Positions 24,198-33,768 of a DNA stretch of 64,000 nucleotides are shown in pieces; the stretch's first letter is position 1; every line of letters begins with the position of its first letter. The position numbers and the translations under genes are program-made. This DNA is from Strigamia acuminata (taxonomy: Eukaryota > Arthropoda > Chilopoda > Geophilomorpha > Linotaeniidae): the NCBI GenBank assembly GCA_949358305.1, contig OX442318.1, positions 10,956,517 to 11,020,516 of the forward strand. The letters run 5' to 3'. The notes under the pieces were generated by a model. That model was not told the DNA's origin, ran no database searches, and saw only the letters and a program-made list of their open reading frames with translations.

Positions 24198-24624
24198 CAC
24201 TAGAGCTCTGATTATCCAAACATTGGTTATGCAAACGACCGGTTATCCGAACAGCAGTTTTTCGATTTCTTATCGAGTTTTTATTTTCATGTACACACGT
24301 GGACAAGAAAAACTTCCCTGCAGTACAGTTGTTTTAAGTTTGTCCACGAGGACTCGAGGAGGCGTTGAGATAGGATGGCGTCAACATTTGCCCGGTCTAT
24401 CTTTTAATAGTGTTGTTAGGGCAAGACGAGAGACCGGGTCAGACTGATGTCATTAAATCTCAATCGATTTATATGCCACCTGGTAGATAAACTTACAACA
24501 GCTAAACAGAAGGGAAGTTCTTTTTGTTTACGGTTGTGCATAAGCCTAATGTCCAATTATGCAAACAAATCGTTGTATGAACACCCATGTTTCCCGATCA
24601 GTTCAAATAATCGACGCTCTTCTG
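24198..24624. mobile_element. pogo/Tigger-type MITE (TA target), unit 1
   Basis: The left end CACTAGAGCTCTGATTATCC and the complement of the right end (CAGAAGAGCGTCGATTATTT) form imperfect 24-bp inverted repeats. TA lies directly outside both (24196-24197 and 24625-24626). GATTATCC/GGTTATCCGAAC themes are typical of Tigger-like elements. At 427 bp it has no transposase. Copies occupy the same relative place in units 2 and 3, so it was inserted before the duplications. Confidence 0.7.
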
Positions 24625-24729
24625 TAGCAAACTCCTGCCGGTAAGATTAAACGAGGAAAGCAAATACGCAATATTGCAGAGACGAGAGTTCAGCAGTTGG
24701 TGGCATTTAAAGACCACGCCCTACTTCCG

Positions 24730-24993
24730 TTAGATATGGAAGTAACACAAAACATTCATAATAATAATAATGCAGTAAGAATATAAATAACAAAAAAAAT
24801 CACCCCTTTTCATTATATTAATAATATACACATACAGGGCTCTGCCCCCCTTGAATAAGAAAAGAAAAAGCACATGCATAACAATGCTGACAGCTAATAA
24901 TGCAATTAAGAAATTTAAATCATGGGCCATATGAGGGCAGTTGTGTAACTGGTTGTTAATCTCCTGATTTCTGCTTTCGTTTTCATTTGCCAT
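24730..24993 (-). CDS. Small transmembrane ORF, head to head with NLR copy 1
   Basis: The frame from ATG at 24993 encodes MANENESRNQEINNQLHNC, then one hydrophobic span (LNFLIALLAVSIVMHVLFLFLF) and a short tail. Units 2 and 3 keep this frame with an 18-base in-frame insertion after the first two residues, and mostly synonymous or mild changes. That suggests coding constraint. The tail after YVYIIN differs: here it runs on, in units 2 and 3 it stops at NEKE. It might be the 3' exon of a gene transcribed away from the NLR. Family unknown; could still be chance. Confidence 0.4.
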   Translation of the reverse strand: MANENESRNQEINNQLHNCPHMAHDLNFLIALLAVSIVMHVLFLFLFKGGRALYVYIINIMKRGDFFCYLYSYCIIIIMNVLCYFHI

Positions 24994-25131
24994 TCGATTC
25001 CCCACCCTTGACTACCACTAATTCCAAATTTTGGAGATGATCTGAGAGGTGGCCCATAAAGTATAATTGTTCCTTTACAATATATTACACTCAAATGCAA
25101 TTGATATTTTATAGATTTAACATTTTAAGTC

Positions 25132-28100
25132 ATGGGTGACATCGCAAATACCGCAGACAGCCACAAAGGCAGCGGAAGTGTTCAGCAAAACATTGAAGGT
25201 GTAAAAAACGTACAAAATGACATTCACACACTATCGCAGACAATTACCAACTCCAATGTCTACTTCGTACAAGGACAAGGATGTAAGTGTTGACATACAT
25301 TTTGCATGAAGCATTGAATGACACGTAATTTACACTTTGCAGTAAATAAGGATCACGTTAAATCTAGCGGCAGTGGATTTGCTGTAAAAATAGATGACAC
25401 AAACTCTGAGGGCGCTGGGATTTTGCCAGAACGAGTTGGGCAGCCAGATGCAGTCACTGATGTTCGGCTGAGTGCAAGTTAGTGATATTACATTGACAAA
25501 AGGTATATTTTCTCTAGTCATAAAATAAAACTTTCCATTTCTGCAGCACACTCATCAAACACTAGAACTGAAACCGGACAAAACAAATCGCTTACGAGTT
25601 GGTTCAAAAGTTTTTTCACAACTGATTCATCCCATTATGCGTTAAAATGCAGGTTGCAACAATTGTACAAAAATTTCACACTGGCCAAGGTCGCTTGGCT
25701 CGACGAGGGACAAGACCTTCCGATGCGCTATTTTGTCAATCTTAAACTCACTCAATCAAATGGAATCATAACGATGAGAAATCTTTTTAAAAGAGTGGAA
25801 TCCGGAAAACCTGTGCGGATATTGATAGAAGGGCAACCTGGATTTGGAAAAACAACGCTGGCAAATAAACTGGCGTATGATTGGGCGAGAAATGAAAGAT
25901 ACATCAAGCACTTCAAACTCGTTTTCTTTGTGCCGTTGCGGGAACTCCACGGACGAAACATCGTAGATGCAATTGACGAAATAGGAAAACATTGTGGGTA
26001 TCGACAAGGTGACATTGTTCAAATAGTAAATGACCACGAAAAAGATATTCTATTTCTGCTGGATGGGTTAGACGAAGTGAATTCGGAAGAACGAGACAAA
26101 ATTATAGAAATACTATTCAGGATAACATTTAGTGACGCGACTGTCGTGGTCACTTGCAGAACCGGTTTGTACGAGTTTGGAAAAAGCGAACGGACAAAAG
26201 TATTTGGACTAGCCAATGTGAGTCAGAATTTCAGCGACAAGCGCATATCGATATTAGGAATTCAAAGTCACATGGACAAACAACTATTCCTGGAAGAATT
26301 CCTGAACCTCCCAAAACCAGCGGTTAAGAATCTATTTCAACAATTATCGAAGCACTTGAAGATACTCGACTCGCCGTTATTTCTAACGCTCCTACCGGTT
26401 ATTTTAGAACAGGATGAAAACCTCGGACAAATCTCCACCAAAATTGAGTTCTTCAAAAAAATTTTTAATTGCAGCATACAGCACAGTTATCTGAAACGAC
26501 AACAGCAAATCGATGTTAGTTTTGACCTATTTTCTTTTAATGGACGACCCAGCAATATTCAGGAGCAAATACGAGATTTTGGAATATTATCAGCGCGAAA
26601 AATACTTCAAACTGAACTAACGTTTGCGAGTGATGATCTGACAAAAGAGATTTATGAATTAGGTTTTCTTATAAATCACACTGAAATGAAATGGTTTTCG
26701 TCAGAAAATCATTACGAGGGGCTGCATCTATCGATTTTGGAATTTGCTGCGGCATTTGCCTTGTGGACGGAACTCACTTTTGAGGACAATGGTGCAGGCT
26801 CAGAAATCTTTTTGCAAACAATTGTAAATCATTTCTTGGACAGAAAGGGAACATCTCTGGTATTGCCGTTTCTTGCCGGCTTAATGCAGGAAAATGTGGA
26901 TCATTTGTTATCCAAAATTCAATCATTTAGTGCGTGGTTTTCATTAGATTTTGCATTGACTGAGATACTCATGTCAGAATGTTCAACACAGAATATTCAT
27001 AAGAGCAAATGTCTGATAAATTTTATTCCAGTCCAGATATACCTTCACCATTCTGCTAATGGAGTGCAATGTCTGATATATGGAATTAAATTTGAGAAAA
27101 TCAAATCAATTACAATTACTAAAAAAACTTCGTTAGAATTATTCGTAAATATAATAACTAGCACAAGTGATTACAATTATGAAATTGTGACTGAATTTGA
27201 GCTGGACCCGTTTGTCCATTTTGTTGCATTCTCAAGTGTACCGTGCGAAGAACCAAGAATTTTTTTCCACCCAAATCTACAACAAGGAACATTAGAAAAG
27301 CGTTTAAATTTTGTCGCATCATCATCCATTATCGAGTCATGTGAATTTAACTCTTTTTCCGGTATTGCAGAAGCATTTTTTAAATCTATTAGCAGTCAGA
27401 AAAGGTTAAGTAAAATCAAATATCGATACTTAAACGTTAATATTAGCACCGAATTTTCATTAAACGTTATTACAAATCTTCTGGAAAACGATCAGATTCA
27501 GTCCCTAGATTTATGCGTACAGGAGTGGCAAAATATGAGTAGTTTTTCCCGCGCTGCTGGTCAATCAGTGTACTTGAAATCCCTGGAAATTCGTTTATGG
27601 TCGAGTTTTAATAGCATTGATTTGTACGATCTTACCGATGGTGGAAAAAAGAAATACTTTCGATTATTTGTTAGTGGTAATTTGACTTGTAGACAGCCAA
27701 CTTCACTTAAAAATTGTGTCAAAATTTTGAAAACTAATAGCATTCGACGAGCCGATATCGAATGGATAACTGCGATGAAACCTAAAATTTTGCACGTGTG
27801 TGATATAAAAATAAGTTATTTTATTAGCAGTTTAAATGCAAATGAAGATTATATCTTCAAGTTGCGAAATTTACAAACATTATGTATTGATCTCTATGAT
27901 GATGACCAGGATATGGAAACGATAGCAAAGGGCATCCTAAGTCTTCCGATTGTGGAATTGATGATAAATACCAATCGGAGAAGTCAGTCAAGAAATCTAT
28001 TCCAATACATGAATAGTATGATACCCAATCGAATCAATTTTCCTTTAACAACGATCAGTTTGTACAAGTTGCATTTCGAAGATTTATCTGAATTGTCTGA

Positions 28101-28299
28101 ATTAACAAAAGGACTGGAGTGCCACCATTGGAATACAGTACATTTAGAATCACAAGCCATATATTTGTCTTATCTGAGGAAAGCATTGACCAATTTTAAT
28201 GTAACTCATGACATGAACCTAGAGCATGTGAGCAGGATGTTCCGACCTCATGAATTACGTTTTAATGTTTGCAATGTATTGTCAATAACGCTAAAATAA
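25132..28299 (+). CDS. NLR-type NACHT protein, copy 1 (3 exons, 1012 aa)
   Basis: Exons: 25132-25282, 25343-25477 and 25547-28299; the sum is 1,013 codons. Residues 1-130 are a Gly/Asn/Gln-rich segment of unknown type containing NSNVYFVQGQG. The pre-NACHT segment (DLPMRYFVNLKLTQ) follows. The NACHT NTPase has Walker A GQPGFGKTT (about 191-199), Walker B LFLLDGLDEV (about 264-273) and the sensor VVVTCRTG (about 295-302). A winged-helix motif HLSILEFAAAFA (about 489-500) matches the HxSxxEFLAA motif of NLRs. From about 560 on the chain looks like degenerate leucine-rich repeats (QSLDLCV, LKSLEIRL, LQTLCIDL). NLRs are cytosolic sensors that oligomerise after ligand sensing and start immune or death signalling. 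No death, CARD or TIR domain is visible. The poly(A) signal is AATAAA at 28614-28619. It heads a three-copy array. Confidence 0.9.
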
Positions 28300-28343
28300 T
28301 TGCAGGTTGTACTGCAAAGTTATCTTTGTTTGGAACAAAGTAA

Positions 28344-28503
28344 TTTTGGTGTCATATTTCAAAAATTTGAGTGTCCTCAGCAAAGAGTTGTCCAATTTCA
28401 ATGTAACCCACGACCATGACACAAACATGGAATATGTGAAAGAAATAATAATGAATCATAAACCATGGGTTATGAATCTATTGTCAAAAACGCGCAAATA
28501 ATT
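28344..28503 (+). pseudogene. Remnant of an additional NLR C-terminus
   Basis: The frame encodes YFKNLSVLSKELSNFNVTHD and ends in LLSKTRK before a stop. It parallels the true C-terminus of copy 1 (LRKALTNFNVTHD ... VLSITLK). This indicates a former neighbouring NLR of which only about 50 codons remain, or an internally duplicated last segment. No NACHT part is nearby. Confidence 0.6.
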
Positions 28504-28670
28504 TGAACTTTTACTAGTAGTGTAATGTCATTTTTTTTTGTAGATGCAGCTACTGTATTCAGAAAAACGCTTAATACTGCATCTTTACACATTACGAATG
28601 TCATAAAGTCATTAATAAAGCTCGTCTTACTTGCTGATTCACAGTCCCATTCTTTCCTCATGCAAGTTTA

Positions 28671-28750
28671 TACAATTTGTCAAAGATAATGGAGACGAAA
28701 GAGAAATGTTTCCAAACAAGCACAAAATCTCCGAATATAAATTGACTTAA
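28671..28750 (+). pseudogene. Decayed lipocalin last exon (unit 1)
   Basis: 80 bases match the end of lipocalin B exon 5 (QFVKDNGDEREM ... EYKLT then TAA) at about 85-90% identity. The conserved Cys codon has changed (ENC to KIS), and no upstream lipocalin exon is present. The matching sequence continues past the stop codon, into the AATAAA-bearing flank shared with lipocalin B. Confidence 0.75.
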
Positions 28751-29057
28751 TTCATGATGCTGAGCAATACCATATTCAATTATTAAAGATAATGTTAAAA
28801 CGAGTAAAAAAAAAGCAATAAAACTTAACTTAATAACTTGGGTTACGTCAAATACTCCATTTTCTTTACCCAAACATCAAAATTACCATACAAATATAAA
28901 ATCAATCCATTTTAATCTGTACCACGAAAAGTTTTTCCTTCATTGTCATGACTGAAAGTGCTGAAGTGAAGCGTCACAGAAATACGTAAAAATTTCCAGA
29001 TACTGACTAAATTACAGTGTTTTATAAAATATGTGGATAAGAAAAAATGAATTTCTG

Positions 29058-29061
29058 AAGC
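29058..29061. other. Target duplication of Gypsy element 1, left copy
   Basis: AAGC directly precedes the LTR here and directly follows the other LTR (41928-41931). The unoccupied site with a single AAGC is at 47285-47288. Confidence 0.85.
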
Positions 29062-29882
29062 TGTCGCGTCCTACTTGGTATAGGTTTAAATAGCGCTAAC
29101 GTGTAATACTTTACCTGTGATCAATTATGTAAATACCCAAATGAATACCAAATGTATGTAAATAAACAGGTAATTTATTCACCAGGCTTTATGCCTTTAA
29201 AATACACTCAGTAATAATTCTAGAGTCGACGTGGTCAGCGTCGAACAAAGGATTTCTCAAGATGGCGTCGTCGATTCCGCGTGGTCGGCGGAACAAAGGC
29301 GGCGTCTCGAGTTGTCGTTAATTCGTCACGGATTCGTCTTCACGGACGCGGTGGAATGCTCTTTCGAGTCTTCTATCCGTGCCTGTTGTCTAGGTTTTGG
29401 TTTAGCGTCGCAGAGGCCTCGTCTAGGAACTTTGGGGTTCCCTACAAAGCACTCGGACACTTACTTCGGCGAATAATCGTCTGGGCGATTATTCTGGGTG
29501 ATTTCACAAGGGCTATTCTCGTGCTTTCGCAGGAATAGCTCGCAAGTGACTTCGTGAGAGTTACAGTTTGCACTTTACTCAGCGATCCTCGATCAATCCT
29601 AACTTGTAGTTGAAGTTGGCCTGACGGTGAGGTAGTTGCTGTGTTCTTGGTGTCGTTTGTGTAAGTTCTGTCTTTAGGCGGGAAACACAGCCTTTTATGC
29701 AGTGGGGTGAAGGGCCGGCGATCAACCAATGGGGGCTGACCACCAGCCGCTTCCTCCCCCTCGGGGCACACACCTGCCATGGGGAGGTGGAGCCAACTCG
29801 GGGGGGAACGACTCTTTAATCATAGTGACTCATAGGACAAGTATCCGCCCTGGGGGGACACTTATCCAACTGGGTCACCACA
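29062..29882 (-). repeat. 3' LTR of Gypsy element 1
   Basis: 821 bp. Read in the element's sense it starts TGTGGTGACC and ends GCGACA. The element's poly(A) signal AATAAA reads as TTTATT at 29174-29179. A GCATAAAAGG core at about 29690-29700 may be the promoter TATA element. Confidence 0.95.
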
Positions 29883-29929
29883 CGTCCCTCCTCCAGCTTC
29901 GATCTCGGATCGGAGCGATCTCAATTTTC

Positions 29930-32900
29930 TCATCGCTCTCCTCTGCGAAGAGCCGGCAGCACTCCTCTGCATGGGCGGAGGATCACGGGTGGCACTGCCG
30001 GTGGCGGCGGTGGTAAATCCGGGGGCAGAGAGGTTGTCAGATCCGCAGGATTTTGTCGCTCGTTGATGAAGTACTGCGGGTGACTGCCGGCTGGCTCGCC
30101 AACCAACCCCGTACGCTCATGGATCCAAATCCGGGTAGACGCGGGGAATCGATCGGGGACGAGTCGGATCCTTCGCGACTCGGCGCTCGATCCGGGTTTC
30201 CTGTGGGCCCGTAGGATACGGCGATGGAAGACGGCGTCCATGGTGGATCGGGCTTCTCTGTTTAGCCATTTGAGGATTGATTCGCCGTGATCGTCGGAGT
30301 CAATGATGCGTTGTCGCGTGAACTCCGACATCTGAAGGAAGGGGTATTCCACTCCCAGCCTCAAATAAAGCTGCGCTGCTGGGGGCGGCGGAGGCGATGG
30401 TGGGAGCGGAATCTCCATTGGGCTCTCCAACGGTGGCGTAGCCGGCTCTGCAGAGAGAGCGGCCAGCCCTGCCGCTGGTGGTGAAGGAGAGGGCAGCGGA
30501 GGAGTTCGGGGTCCTCGCTTGGAACGCTTCGGAATCAATATGGGTCGATTCGCGTGTCGCTTCTCCTTCGGGAATACCGGCTTTGGGGTCGGTATGTATG
30601 GTTGGACCGCCGCCTCTGGGGGGGCGGTCTCGATGGCCTGTGGAAGGCTCGCCGCCGTTCCCGGTATCTCCGGAACCTCCCGAATTGTTCGCAACAAGGA
30701 AGGGTGGACTCCGGGGTTCCGGTAGCGGAATGCTAACGAACGCATCTTTGAAAACTGTAGGCCTGGGTTTTCCGTATTTCTGGCCAGGTCGAAGCGCAGC
30801 GAGGCGGGCTCAGGAGTCCATCCGGCCCATACCTGGTACAACGCCCGAGGAAGGTGAACTCCCTCACGGTCGACGATTGTCCAGGCCGCCATAGCTTGCC
30901 GACTGTCCAAGAAGACGCCCAGGGATAGCAGCTGGGCCAGTACGTTCGTCACAGCCAAATTCAAACTGCTCCGATGGCAGGGGTGAGCGCGGTCCGGATT
31001 GTCACTGAATTGTTGTGACAACGTCCGCATCTGTTTGATCGCCCAGTTGATGTGGTGAGTTTGGGCGGCGTCGGCCTGTCGTATGGCCAACTCGGCAATC
31101 GCGGGGTTCTCGTATTCGGCCAGATATTCTTGTAACTCGCTGAGTGGGGGATAGGCCGCTTCACGCCGGCATCTGGCGTCCATCTCCCGCTGCGTGTACC
31201 ACTCGGCGTTGCGATGAGGATGGTACACTCGTGGCGTCGGGGGTGACGGTGGACGGCCCATCCCTGGTAGGTCGTCGTATCTGACCCGTTTGGGAGTTGG
31301 ATCTCCCACCGGAATCATCCGGGGAGGGGTCCACGTGGTCACTGCTGGGTTTGTACCCTCGAGGAGTGGCGGCCATCGCGATTGCGCCTGTGGGGGCACA
31401 AGCGCGGTGGGCACAGCCGGTGTTGAGCCCGACGGCCGGTTGGCCGCGTATCCTCGGAAGGCGTTCTTCAATGCCATGGCCAGATCTTGTTTCGTGACCG
31501 GTCCATCCTTGTCCGACTCTTCTTGGGATATTTGTTCTTCCGTCAATTCTCCCAAATCAATCTCTGCCTGGAGCCTGGACGGCCCAGCCGCGGATCCGAG
31601 ACTTCGGGGTTCGGACCTTTTTGCGGCGGCCATCTCTCGCTCTTTCTCCAATCCTTTCGCGATCAGAGACCGCGCACGCGTCTTCTGTCGTACTTTACGC
31701 TTCCGATTCCTCCTGGTGTTGGCTGCGACGGATCTTCGTTGGACCGTCCTCTGGGGGACGTCCGTCGGGGAATCAGGTCTCTGGTGTGTTGAGACGGTTC
31801 GTCGCGACGAGGATTGATCTGACGACTGTGTGGTAATCGCCATAAACAACGAGGATCTTTTCTTTCCTCGATCTTGGTGTGTCTCGGTCCTCGCAGCCCA
31901 GTGGGCGGAAGATTCGACCGTTCGCTCAGCCCGCGCGTCGTCTGGCGAGGCAGGCTCGAGCGTTACTACTCGGCGACACTCCGAGCGCACGACAACTCGA
32001 GTTCGGGAACTGGAGCTGCTCGAGCGGCTGCGGTAGTCGCGACTCGTTGACGGGCCGGCCTCTGTTGGGGAGACGGCCTGTCTTCTTCGTGCGGGTCCGC
32101 GTGGGGCGGACTCCGCCGGACGCTTCGATCTTCTGTGATGGCGGCGACTTCCCAGGATACCAGCGTGGTATAACTGCCACATCTCAGACTGCGTGGCCGT
32201 AAAATTCGCCGGTGGTATCCATCTGGGTGTCAAATGGTCTTCTTCGATGTCGCGAAGCCATCTACGGATTTCTTCGGGGGAGAAACCGTTTCTCTCGAGA
32301 ACTCGGGTTACTCCGTGAGTCTCGGTGCGCTTTAAGCGTTCGATCTCGTCGTCCACTATTTTCTGGCGGGCTGCCAAGGTCGGGGCCTCGCTCCACCTGT
32401 GGGAGGTGTGCAGCTCGGCCACCGTGCCTGGGTAAGCCTCTTCCAGGTACCCGGAGTAAACGGGGCTCGGCGGATCCGCATCGGGTGGGATCCGCGGCCC
32501 CACTCGCTCCCTCATCTCCTTCGTCATGCACTCGACCAGCGTTTTTGATCGCTCGAATTTTTCCTCGAGGGTCCTGGAATACATCAATCGGATTTTCCAG
32601 GCGCTGGTCTCTGCAGGATAGGCCTGCCGCAGGTAAATCGGCAGGGCTCCGCGAAAGATGTTGTTGGCGGTTGACGCCGTCGGAGGCAGGGCGTCCCACG
32701 ATTCTAGCGGGTCGACCTGAATAATTTTAGATCACAAGATTAATATAATAAATCCCAGTTAACGATGGGGATCAGAAATATGCTCAAGATCGACGGTGGC
32801 AGCAACTCCTTTCTTTTGTTGCGGCCGTCGGTCTTATTTTCTTGTTTCGCAGTTCTGCGATGATCTCCGCCGTCGTAGCGCTGATCCAACACTACTTTTG

Positions 32901-33394
32901 AACTCAGGTGATCCGCTTTTTTGGAAGGGGTCGCAGGCAAAACCGATCGTTAAATTTTAATTTCTTACGCTAAACTTTTTTATTTTAACTCTAATCGTAT
33001 TTTAATTTATTACGATGTTTAAATTTAAAAGAAAGAAAACCTTTAGTTTTGGTTTTGGTTTGCCACGACGCCATTCCGCGAACACTTCCTTTGTTCTAGT
33101 TTTTTGGCGGCCTTGACTCCGAGGTGAATCTGGGTCCACTCTCGGGTTTTTAGCCAGCCTTAAATCAACAATAAAACAGAAAGAAATATATCAGTCACAA
33201 GTCACGCTCCAATCTGGGTTGGATGCAACAGATTCAAAGAATTATGTGATTTCTCTGGGGAAATCACACTAATTTACCTGCAACGGCGGTTGTTCGTCCC
33301 AATTCTCATCGTCTTCTGCATTTACGATTAGGCCGTCGCTCTCGTCTCTCGACGATGCGCTCGGCTCTAATCGTGGGTTGCGTCGATCGGCCAT
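29930..33394 (-). CDS. ORF3 of Gypsy element 1, spliced accessory protein (967 aa)
   Basis: A leader exon (33278-33394) encodes 39 acidic residues from MADRRNPRLEPSASSRDES to DEQPPLQ and ends at a CAG/GTAAAT donor. The acceptor TTATTCAG precedes 32716, and the frame continues without break to the stop at 29930. The protein is rich in Arg, Pro and Ser. It has an RS-like run near residue 270, basic RxRxR patches that could target the nucleus, a helical middle (about 530-700) and Pro-rich segments near the C-terminus. No signal peptide or transmembrane span is seen, so it is not a typical envelope. Its position after pol is where errantiviruses carry env. A regulatory or RNA-export role is only a guess. 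Element 2 has a related leader. Confidence 0.75.
32717..33277 (-). other. Intron of ORF3
   Basis: A 561-base intron between the leader exon and the main ORF3 exon, GT at the right end and AG at the left end on the minus strand. It is AT-rich in its middle and holds no ORF of note. Confidence 0.6.
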
Positions 33395-33768
33395 TTCAAT
33401 AAATGAAGTTTTGTTTGAGAGGTCTTTGTCTTTCTCTTTGGGGGAGAAGCAAAAACACGTCTCGTCGTGTTAAAAACAGTCGGAAACTGGGCCTATCGAC
33501 GCTGAGAATTGTGGGTCTCGAACGCGTCTCGTATTTTGCGAGATCCGCCATGCTGGCAATGACGCTACGGGGTCGACCGCGTGGTTTCGTTGTCACGTGG
33601 TCGCCCGCTACGTCATAACTTCTCGTCTGTTAGTGGTGACTGCGACAATTCGTTGCGAAGTTTGGACTTAGCCAAATTTTCGCGTCTCAACATGTGCAGC
33701 AGCTCTCGTAAGTAAATCTTTTTATTTTACAAGGCCTCCGCTCCATGTTATCACATTTTCTTTTATTT
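33395..33768. other. Spacer between pol and ORF3 leader
   Basis: No gene. It contains CACGTGG (33595-33601) and ACGTCA (33611-33616) next to each other and CpG-rich sequence. It may hold a splice acceptor or an internal promoter for the ORF3 mRNA. Confidence 0.4.

Larger units (their letters stand above)
23637..25131. other. NLR unit 1, 5' region
   Basis: It is repeated with few differences at 41928-43359 and 47285-48716, always ending in an NLR start codon. It holds the pogo-type MITE and, on the minus strand, the small transmembrane ORF. It must include the NLR promoter; no convincing TATA box is seen close to the start. In-frame TAA directly before the start codon at 25132 fixes that start. 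Confidence 0.7.
28300..29061. other. Unit 1 downstream region
   Basis: It contains a remnant of an extra NLR C-terminus, the NLR poly(A) signal (28614-28619) and a lipocalin last-exon remnant. It is identical, as far as I can see, to 46527-47288 and ends at the Gypsy insertion point. Confidence 0.75.

Noticed and set aside
24187-24447. 86-codon frame repeated in all three NLR units
   Set aside because: It lies inside the pogo-type MITE; repetition reflects the duplication of the unit.
25132-28299. Bacterial or viral origin of the NACHT genes
   Set aside because: Each has two spliceosomal introns and AT-rich codon use like its neighbours, and sits between arthropod-type genes. At most an old transfer.
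29231-29780. Open frames of 80-110 codons in both LTRs of Gypsy element 1
   Set aside because: They are duplicated because the LTR is duplicated, overlap the promoter and R region, and have no motif. Treated as chance frames in GC-richer DNA.
29930-32716. Envelope protein for ORF3
   Set aside because: No signal peptide, no transmembrane span, no furin site with fusion peptide; composition is Arg/Pro/Ser-rich.
30287-32724. Many plus-strand open frames opposite ORF3 of Gypsy element 1
   Set aside because: They mirror the codon structure of the GC-rich ORF3 on the minus strand and have no starts or motifs of their own.
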